A stretch of DNA of 64,000 nt from Chryseobacterium gwangjuense (lineage in GTDB: Bacteria; Bacteroidota; Bacteroidia; Flavobacteriales; Weeksellaceae), in contig NZ_JAJTNP010000004.1 of NCBI RefSeq assembly GCF_021311115.1, forward strand, positions 124,001 through 188,000, read 5' to 3'. The position numbers and the translations under genes were made by a program. How positions within the stretch are numbered: position 1 is the first letter of the stretch; every line of letters begins with the position of its first letter. The notes beneath the pieces were generated by a model that saw only the letters and a list, made by a program, of their open reading frames with translations, did not search any database and was not told the DNA's origin. This document shows positions 58,973 to 64,000 of the stretch, piece after piece.

Positions 58973-59050
58973 TTAACAACAAGAGTATAGCTTCAGACCC
59001 GACGAAGAGTTTGAATGCCACCACCAAAATTTGTTGTTTGAAGTAATCAT
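58973..59050 (-). CDS. trpL: trp operon leader peptide with three consecutive Trp codons
   Basis: A 25-residue ORF starting MITSNNKFWWWHS and ending LYSCC. Three TGG codons in a row (59018-59026) encode residues 9-11. A ribosome stalled there when charged tRNA-Trp is scarce would leave the following CGTCGGGTCTG (58994-59004) free; this could pair with CAGA and GACG in the left arm of the downstream terminator and stop it from forming. This is classic ribosome-mediated attenuation, here in a flavobacterium. Confidence 0.85.
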   Translation of the reverse strand: MITSNNKFWWWHSNSSSGLKLYSCC

Positions 59051-59058
59051 GATGCAAA

Positions 59059-59066
59059 TGTAGATA
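59059..59066 (-). promoter_or_regulatory. -7 box of the trp operon
   Basis: TACATTTG on the minus strand (plus-strand CAAATGTA, at about 59056-59063) is an exact TAnnTTTG match immediately before the leader-peptide start, giving a very short leader before trpL. No TTG is seen at the -33 distance. Confidence 0.5.
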
Positions 59067-59101
59067 TTTTTTTGAAATGAAAAATAAAAATTGAGAAAAT
59101 T

Positions 59102-59755
59102 TTAGGGTAAAGATTTCAGTTCCTTTTTTAATTGTTCTAATTTGTTTTTGTATTCAGGATTATCATAGACTTTTAAATACTCTTCCAAAGCATTAATATA
59201 TTCCTGTATGAAATCTTTATTGACAGGATCTGCCTCATATTTTATTCGTGCCGTATTGATAGGCCTTATCTTTTCATATTCTTCAAATCGTTTTCCTTCG
59301 TCTGACTGCTGATAAAGTATAACGATATTTTTTTCATAACCCGGAATGTATTTTACCGGAAATTGTTGTTCTGTTCTTGGAATTCTTATGGCATTTTCAA
59401 TAGGGTAAATTGCGGCCGAAGTTGTTGAAAAATAAGTGTCAACATATTTTCCGTCCTGTTTTCTGACAATAGCTTCATAATCATGAATGTACTGATCGTT
59501 AAGAGTAGAGTTGGTTTCTACATCGGAAGTAATAATAGCAGTACTTTCGACACCAAATTTATTTAAAAACCAGGCATTGATAAACTGACCACCGATTCCG
59601 TTAATAATTGAAAACGGAAGGATTAAAATCAGCCACCAACCTTTTTTTGTTAAAAAAGCAATAATTCCGAAGAACAGAATAAAGATCAGTACAGCATAAA
59701 AGCCGTGATGACTTAAGAAAAATAAGATTTTTGAAATGATAATCATAATTTCCAT
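59102..59755 (-). CDS. membrane protein of unknown function
   Basis: A 217-residue protein with two or three hydrophobic helices in the first 70 residues (ILFFLSHHGFYAVLIFILFFGIIAFL and GWWLILILPFSIINGIGGQF region), then a soluble domain (ESTAIITSDVETNSTLNDQYIHDYEAIVRKQDGKYVDTYF) and a charged coiled-coil-like tail. The middle domain resembles small DUF3592-like modules, only loosely. The start at MEIMIIISK is preferred over one six residues longer. No function can be assigned. Confidence 0.6.
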   Translation of the reverse strand: MEIMIIISKILFFLSHHGFYAVLIFILFFGIIAFLTKKGWWLILILPFSIINGIGGQFINAWFLNKFGVESTAIITSDVETNSTLNDQYIHDYEAIVRKQDGKYVDTYFSTTSAAIYPIENAIRIPRTEQQFPVKYIPGYEKNIVILYQQSDEGKRFEEYEKIRPINTARIKYEADPVNKDFIQEYINALEEYLKVYDNPEYKNKLEQLKKELKSLP

Positions 59756-59829
59756 GTTTATGTAAAAATACAATTTCTAAATACAATGATTAAAAAGTAT
59801 TTTATACGCTGCACAAGCAATATTTTTTA

Positions 59830-59837
59830 TATTTTTG
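59830..59837 (+). promoter_or_regulatory. -7 box of the lipoprotein-cytochrome-rlmF unit
   Basis: TATTTTTG is an exact TAnnTTTG match, 22 bases before the small lipoprotein start. Confidence 0.45.
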
Positions 59838-59859
59838 TCTAAATTTTATAGAAAAAATA

Positions 59860-60072
59860 ATGAAAAAAGTATTAGCAATCGCATTTATCGGAAGTTTATT
59901 TGTAGTTAACTGTTCAAAAAAGCCTAGTCATGACTTGCAAGATAGCAACACTATGCTTGAAGAGCCGGAAGCAACAACTGTTGTAGACTCTACAGCTAAA
60001 AAAGCTGACACACCTGCTGCAACCCCTGCAACTGAAGCTCCAAAAACTGATTCTACGGCGGTAAAAAAATAA
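59860..60072 (+). CDS. small lipoprotein, Ala/Thr/Pro-rich
   Basis: A 70-residue protein with a lipobox (FVVNC, Cys at residue 18) and a low-complexity tail rich in Thr, Ala, Pro and Lys. It has no domain and is probably a short periplasmic or surface lipoprotein. Its stop overlaps the start of the cytochrome gene by one base (TAATG), which links their translation. Confidence 0.7.
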   Translation: MKKVLAIAFIGSLFVVNCSKKPSHDLQDSNTMLEEPEATTVVDSTAKKADTPAATPATEAPKTDSTAVKK

Positions 60073-60446
60073 TGAAAAAACTATTTTTAACGGGATTTCT
60101 AGGTTTACTAATAATTTCCTGTTCTAAAAAAGAAAATACACCGGTTGACGCCAATTCTTCTGAAACAACTACAATTTCAGAATCTGCAAAAAGCAATCTT
60201 TCGGGAGATCAGATTATTGAAACTCTTGATTGCTCTGGCTGTCACGCGGTAAATGAGAGAATGATAGGACCTTCTTATCAGGAAATCGCAGGTAAATATT
60301 CTGATAAGGATGTTGAACTGTTGGCTTCCAAAATTATAGAAGGCGGAAGCGGAGTTTGGGGAAGTGTTCCGATGCAGCCTCATTCTCAGGTATCTAAAGA
60401 AGATGCTAAAAAAATGGTCAAATATATTTTGAGTCAGAAAAAATAA
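60072..60446 (+). CDS. c-type cytochrome lipoprotein
   Basis: A 124-residue monoheme cytochrome c. A lipobox (LLIISC, Cys at residue 17) anchors it, then a Ser/Thr linker leads to the heme site C54-S-G-C57-H58. The axial Met is probably M101 in VPMQPH, as in class I cytochromes such as c551, and MIGPSYQEIAGKY matches that fold. It may carry electrons between periplasmic partners. Confidence 0.88.
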   Translation: MKKLFLTGFLGLLIISCSKKENTPVDANSSETTTISESAKSNLSGDQIIETLDCSGCHAVNERMIGPSYQEIAGKYSDKDVELLASKIIEGGSGVWGSVPMQPHSQVSKEDAKKMVKYILSQKK

Positions 60447-60449
60447 TTC

Positions 60450-61373
60450 ATGACGGTTCAAAAATCAAATCTGCATCCAAGAAATCTGCATCGAGATCCT
60501 TATGATTTTGCACAGCTGATTTCTTGTGTGCCAGAATTGAAACATTATGTCTTTGAAAATTCTTACAAGACCTTAACTATCAATTTCAGTATTCCCAAAG
60601 CAGTAAAATTGCTTAATAAAGCTTTGTTAGAGCATTTTTATCAAATTAAAAACTGGGATATTCCTGAAGCAAATCTTTGTCCGCCAATTCCTGGAAGGGC
60701 AGATTATGTGCATTATATCGCTGATTTACTGACTGAAGGCCTCAATGAAATTCCAAAAAATATAAAGGGGTTGGATATAGGAACGGGAGCTAATCTTGTA
60801 TACCCTTTAATTGCCAATACATCTTATGGCTGGAAAATGTTGGGAACAGATATTAATCTGGATTCCCTTGAAAATGCTCAGAAGATTTTAGATCAAAACC
60901 CTGATTTAGCATCTGAAATTCAATTAAAACATCAGCCAAACTCTGATTTTATTTTTAAAAATATTATTAGTTCTGAAGATCGTTTTGCATTTTCAATGTG
61001 TAATCCTCCGTTTCATGATTCTGAAGAGTCTGCATTGAAAGGAAATCTTCGAAAAACAAAAAATCTTAATAGATCAAAAGTTCAGAAACCGCAACTCAAT
61101 TTCGGTGGTCAGCAATCTGAATTATGGTGTGAAGGTGGTGAAATAGCTTTTATCTCAAAAATGATTGAGGAAAGTGTTTTATATTCGTCTCAGGTTCTTT
61201 GGTTTACCTGCTTGGTTTCAAAAAAAGATAACTTATATAAACTGACTTCACTTTTAAAGAAACTTAAAGCAATAGAATTCAAAACGATTGATATGGCTCA
61301 AGGTCAGAAAGTAAGCAGAATATTGGTTTGGACTTTTATTCCCCAAAAAAGTCGTAAAAACTGGTTCGTATAG
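60450..61373 (+). CDS. rlmF: 23S rRNA (adenine1618-N6)-methyltransferase
   Basis: Methylates A1618 of 23S rRNA. The 307-residue protein has the RlmF/YbiN opening (LHPRNLHRDPYDFAQLI), the SAM motif LDIGTGANLVYPLIA and the catalytic NPPF in SMCNPPFHDSEESA, followed by GGEIAFISKMIEES. It begins three bases after the cytochrome stop codon, so the two probably share a transcript, with no evident functional link. Confidence 0.92.
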   Translation: MTVQKSNLHPRNLHRDPYDFAQLISCVPELKHYVFENSYKTLTINFSIPKAVKLLNKALLEHFYQIKNWDIPEANLCPPIPGRADYVHYIADLLTEGLNEIPKNIKGLDIGTGANLVYPLIANTSYGWKMLGTDINLDSLENAQKILDQNPDLASEIQLKHQPNSDFIFKNIISSEDRFAFSMCNPPFHDSEESALKGNLRKTKNLNRSKVQKPQLNFGGQQSELWCEGGEIAFISKMIEESVLYSSQVLWFTCLVSKKDNLYKLTSLLKKLKAIEFKTIDMAQGQKVSRILVWTFIPQKSRKNWFV

Positions 61374-61436
61374 ATTAATACCCAATAATTTGAATTGGAT
61401 TTTACATGAAATAAATTATATTTCTAAGAAAAGTCA

Positions 61437-61467
61437 TTGACCATCAATTCAAAATTCATTATTTTTG
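61437..61467 (+). promoter_or_regulatory. lysS promoter (TTG, 20 bases, TATTTTTG)
   Basis: TTG at 61437-61439 and TATTTTTG at 61460-61467 are separated by 20 bases, matching the flavobacterial consensus, with the ATG 23 bases further on. Confidence 0.65.
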
Positions 61468-61489
61468 CACGTTATTTTAAATAAATACA

Positions 61490-63187
61490 ATGCAATTATC
61501 AGAACAGGAAATCATTAGAAGAGAAAAGCTGAACAAGCTTGTTGAAATGGGAATAAACGCATTCCCGGCGGATGAATATGTAATTACAGATACTACTGAA
61601 TCTATAAAACAGGATTTTTCTGAAAGTAAACAGGTGAAGATTGCTGGAAGATTGATGTCCAGAAGAATTCAGGGGAAAGCTTCTTTTGCGGAATTGCAGG
61701 ATTCTACCGGGAGAATTCAAGTGTATTTTAACAGAGATGAGATCTGTACAGGTGAAGACAAAACTTTGTATAACGAAGTGTATAAGCATCTTTTAGATAT
61801 AGGAGATATTATCGGAGTTGAAGGAGAATTATTCACCACTCAGGTAGGTGAGAAGACGGTTTTAGTGAAAAACTTTACGCTTCTTACCAAGACATTACGT
61901 CCGCTTCCTCAGGCAAAAACTGACGAAAACGGAGTCGTGCATGACGGATTCAACGATCCTGAGATGAGATATAGACAGCGTTATGTAGATTTAACGGTGA
62001 ATCCACACATCAAAGAAGTTTTCGTGAAAAGAACAAAATTGTTCAATGCGATGAGAACGTTCTTCAATGATGCAGGGTATTTCGAGGTTGAAACTCCAGT
62101 TTTACAATCGATTCCTGGTGGAGCTGCTGCAAGACCGTTTATCACGCATCACAACGCTTTGGATATTCCATTGTATTTAAGAATTGCAAACGAATTATAT
62201 CTGAAAAGATTGATCGTTGGTGGATTCGACGGTGTTTATGAGTTCTCTAAAAACTTCAGAAACGAAGGGATGGACAGAACGCACAACCCGGAATTTACAG
62301 CAATGGAAATCTATGTTGCGTACAAAGATTACAACTGGATGATGGATTTCACTGAGAAATTGTTGGAATTCTGTGCAATTCAGGTGAACGGTACGACAAA
62401 AGCTACTTTTGGTGAGTATGAAGTAGATTTCAAAGCGCCTTATCAAAGACTTTCAATGACAGATGCTATTTTGAAATTCACAGGTTTTGATATTACAGGT
62501 AAAACTGAACAGGAATTATTCGATTTTGCAAAATCTATCGGAATCGACGTAAATGAAACGATGGGTAAAGGAAAGTTAATTGATGAGATTTTTGGTGAAA
62601 AGTGTGAAGGAAACTTCATTCAGCCGACTTTCATTACCGATTATCCGATCGAAATGTCGCCTTTAACGAAAAAACACAGAAGCAAAGAAGGTCTTACAGA
62701 GCGTTTCGAATTAATGGTTTGTGGAAAAGAAATTGCGAACGCCTATTCTGAGTTGAATGACCCAATCGATCAAAGAGAGCGTTTTGAAGAGCAATTAAAG
62801 CTTTCTGAAAAAGGAGATGATGAAGCAGGACAATTTATTGATGAAGATTTCTTAAGAGCTTTGGAATATGGTATGCCGCCAACTTCAGGATTAGGAATCG
62901 GAATGGACAGATTAATCATGTTCTTAACAAATAATGCATCAATCCAGGAAGTATTGTTCTTCCCTCAGATGAGACCTGAAAAAACAGTTCCTCAAATTGA
63001 ATTGGGAGAAGATGAAAAAGTGATTTTGGAAATTTTGAAATCCGGAGAACAAATTGCTTTAGCTGAAGTAAAAGAACAATCTAAACTTTCAGGTAAAAAG
63101 TGGGATAAAGCTTCCAAAACTTTAACGAAAGCTAATTTGGTGAAAGTAGAAAAAATTGAGGAGAGCCTTTTGATGAAATTGGTTTAA
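61490..63187 (+). CDS. lysS: lysine--tRNA ligase, class II
   Basis: Charges tRNA-Lys. The 565-residue enzyme has the OB-fold anticodon-binding domain at about residues 50-150 (VKIAGRLMSRRIQGKASFAELQDSTGRIQVY), then class II motif 2 (FRNEGMDRTHNPEFTAMEIY) and motif 3 (GLGIGMDRLIMFL). About 65 residues beyond the usual end of LysRS (after RPEKTVPQ) form a small charged C-terminal extension common in Bacteroidetes. A very strong terminator follows. Confidence 0.96.
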   Translation: MQLSEQEIIRREKLNKLVEMGINAFPADEYVITDTTESIKQDFSESKQVKIAGRLMSRRIQGKASFAELQDSTGRIQVYFNRDEICTGEDKTLYNEVYKHLLDIGDIIGVEGELFTTQVGEKTVLVKNFTLLTKTLRPLPQAKTDENGVVHDGFNDPEMRYRQRYVDLTVNPHIKEVFVKRTKLFNAMRTFFNDAGYFEVETPVLQSIPGGAAARPFITHHNALDIPLYLRIANELYLKRLIVGGFDGVYEFSKNFRNEGMDRTHNPEFTAMEIYVAYKDYNWMMDFTEKLLEFCAIQVNGTTKATFGEYEVDFKAPYQRLSMTDAILKFTGFDITGKTEQELFDFAKSIGIDVNETMGKGKLIDEIFGEKCEGNFIQPTFITDYPIEMSPLTKKHRSKEGLTERFELMVCGKEIANAYSELNDPIDQRERFEEQLKLSEKGDDEAGQFIDEDFLRALEYGMPPTSGLGIGMDRLIMFLTNNASIQEVLFFPQMRPEKTVPQIELGEDEKVILEILKSGEQIALAEVKEQSKLSGKKWDKASKTLTKANLVKVEKIEESLLMKLV

Positions 63188-63208
63188 ATTAATTTGAAAT
63201 AAATTTTT

Positions 63209-63246
63209 AGTTCCGGCGGAAGCGAAGCTTCCGCCGGAACTTTTTT
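63209..63246 (+). terminator. lysS terminator
   Basis: A perfect 15-bp GC-rich stem (AGTTCCGGCGGAAGC / GCTTCCGCCGGAACT) with loop GAA and a T run, 21 bases after the stop codon. It is the strongest hairpin in the window. Confidence 0.92.
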
Positions 63247-63307
63247 ATAAAATACCCAAAACTCAAACTATTTTCAGTTACTTTGCGTTTGTAAGAAAAC
63301 AATACTG

Positions 63308-64000
63308 ATGAAAGCCTTTCTGTTTATATTCTTCTTTTCTACAGGTTTCTATTCACAGACACTTACTTCTATCTATTTTAAAAATAAAAGTTATGAACTC
63401 AGCAATGAATCGAAACGGAAACTAGATAGCTTGGCAAAGCTTGAAGCAAAGCTTACTTTTAGAATTTTTGGGAATGCCAATCCTTTGGGAAATGAAGAAC
63501 TAAACAAAGCATTATCCGAAAACCGGGCGAGAACAGTAAATAATTATTTAAAAGCTAAAATTGGAAAGAACATTCATCTGGCAAGTTCTGTAGGACTGGG
63601 AATTTCTAAGCAAATCAATGATAATAGTTCAGAAAATTTACAGGCAAAAAACCGCCGTGTAGATATTTTTATTGAAAGATTTTTTGAGAAAGGAGAAAAG
63701 GTTTCAAGAAAAACGTATCCGAGCTTTTTTGATATGAAGATTGCTTCAATGAAGGTAAAAGATACTTTTTCTTTACCTGATGTCAATTTTATTGGAAATC
63801 GTCATGTTTGGCTTCCACAAGGGCAAAAACCACTTGCTCAACTTTACAAAATATTAATAGAAAATCCCACGCTGGAAGTAGAATTGCAAGGACATATTTG
63901 TTGTGATTATGATAATTTTGACGGTGAAGATATCGATTTGAAAACTTTTAATCTTTCCTGGACGAGAGCTAATGCAATTAAAGAGTTTTTAGAAAATCAG
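63308..64000 (+). CDS. OmpA family protein, 3' end cut by window
   Basis: A frame open from ATG to the window edge, 231 codons seen. A signal peptide (MKAFLFIFFFSTGFYSQ) is followed by two OmpA-like peptidoglycan-binding repeats: the first (about residues 20-125, FRIFGNANPLGNEELNKALSEN with RARTVNNYLKAK and ending NRRVDIFIER), and a second beginning about residue 170 (LEVELQGHICCDYD, SWTRANAIKEFL). The second copy's CC in GHICCD is unusual. It probably links the envelope to peptidoglycan. Confidence 0.82.
   Translation, partial: MKAFLFIFFFSTGFYSQTLTSIYFKNKSYELSNESKRKLDSLAKLEAKLTFRIFGNANPLGNEELNKALSENRARTVNNYLKAKIGKNIHLASSVGLGISKQINDNSSENLQAKNRRVDIFIERFFEKGEKVSRKTYPSFFDMKIASMKVKDTFSLPDVNFIGNRHVWLPQGQKPLAQLYKILIENPTLEVELQGHICCDYDNFDGEDIDLKTFNLSWTRANAIKEFLENQ

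Noticed and set aside
1..64000. CRISPR arrays, tRNA or rRNA genes, insertion sequences, prophage genes
   Set aside because: I looked for regularly spaced repeats, tRNA-like cloverleaf ends, transposase or integrase motifs and phage structural proteins, and found none.

Overview
This AT-rich window reads as a chromosomal segment of a flavobacterium, most like Chryseobacterium or Elizabethkingia. The pointers are gliding-motility genes (gldF, gldG), proteins with type IX secretion C-terminal tails, HmuY-type heme acquisition, TonB-dependent uptake, flavobacterial promoters (TTG, about 19-20 bases, TAnnTTTG), few Shine-Dalgarno sequences, and a glycosylasparaginase of the Elizabethkingia type. 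I see no rRNA, tRNA, insertion sequence, phage or CRISPR array. The window begins inside an alpha/beta hydrolase gene and ends inside an OmpA-family gene. No gene-free stretch exceeds 300 bases.

Layout. 1-6.5 kb: hydrolase end, rplS, the two 3-oxoacid CoA-transferase subunits separated by an opposite-strand ABC exporter and outer-membrane-like protein, and a DUF4197 protein. 6.6-17.8 kb: secreted GH20 hexosaminidase, a sulfur module (Crp/Fnr regulator, TSUP exporter, MBL-rhodanese protein, two YeeE/YedE half-transporters), glycosylasparaginase, cutC, a GxxExxY protein and beta-mannosidase. 17.9-30.5 kb: AEC transporter, priA, PBP4-type dacB, an M1 aminopeptidase with a sorting tail, kbl, hemJ, gldF-gldG. 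30.5-34.4 kb: RelA/SpoT-domain synthetase, DUF4268 protein, an Rrf2 regulator followed by a small ORF and a second TSUP gene. 34.4-44.1 kb: heme uptake (TonB receptor, HmuY, HmuT, HmuU, HmuV, methyltransferase, HmuS, then ChaN-like). 44.2-51.7 kb: secreted deformylase-like protein, lactonase, the nitroreductase-ohrR-ohr operon, serine hydrolase, SDR. 51.7-59.1 kb: lipB and the complete trpEGDCFBA operon behind a Trp-codon attenuator. 59.1-64 kb: small lipoprotein, cytochrome c, rlmF, lysS, ompA.

The richest material is regulatory. An identical 22-base motif stands at the same distance before a TTTG box in front of two sulfur genes. A leader peptide with three Trp codons precedes a terminator ahead of trpE. 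A near-perfect OhrR operator fills the gap between the -33 and -7 elements of the nitroreductase-ohrR-ohr promoter. A long dyad overlaps the promoter between the Rrf2 gene and its neighbours. Inverted copies of a 10-base word lie between the heme receptor and a divergent secreted protein. At least four families of palindromic intergenic elements are scattered through the window. The most unusual protein is a signal-peptide-bearing peptide deformylase homologue whose motif-II metal-binding Cys is Asp. I did not find a clearly new multi-gene defence or biosynthetic system.
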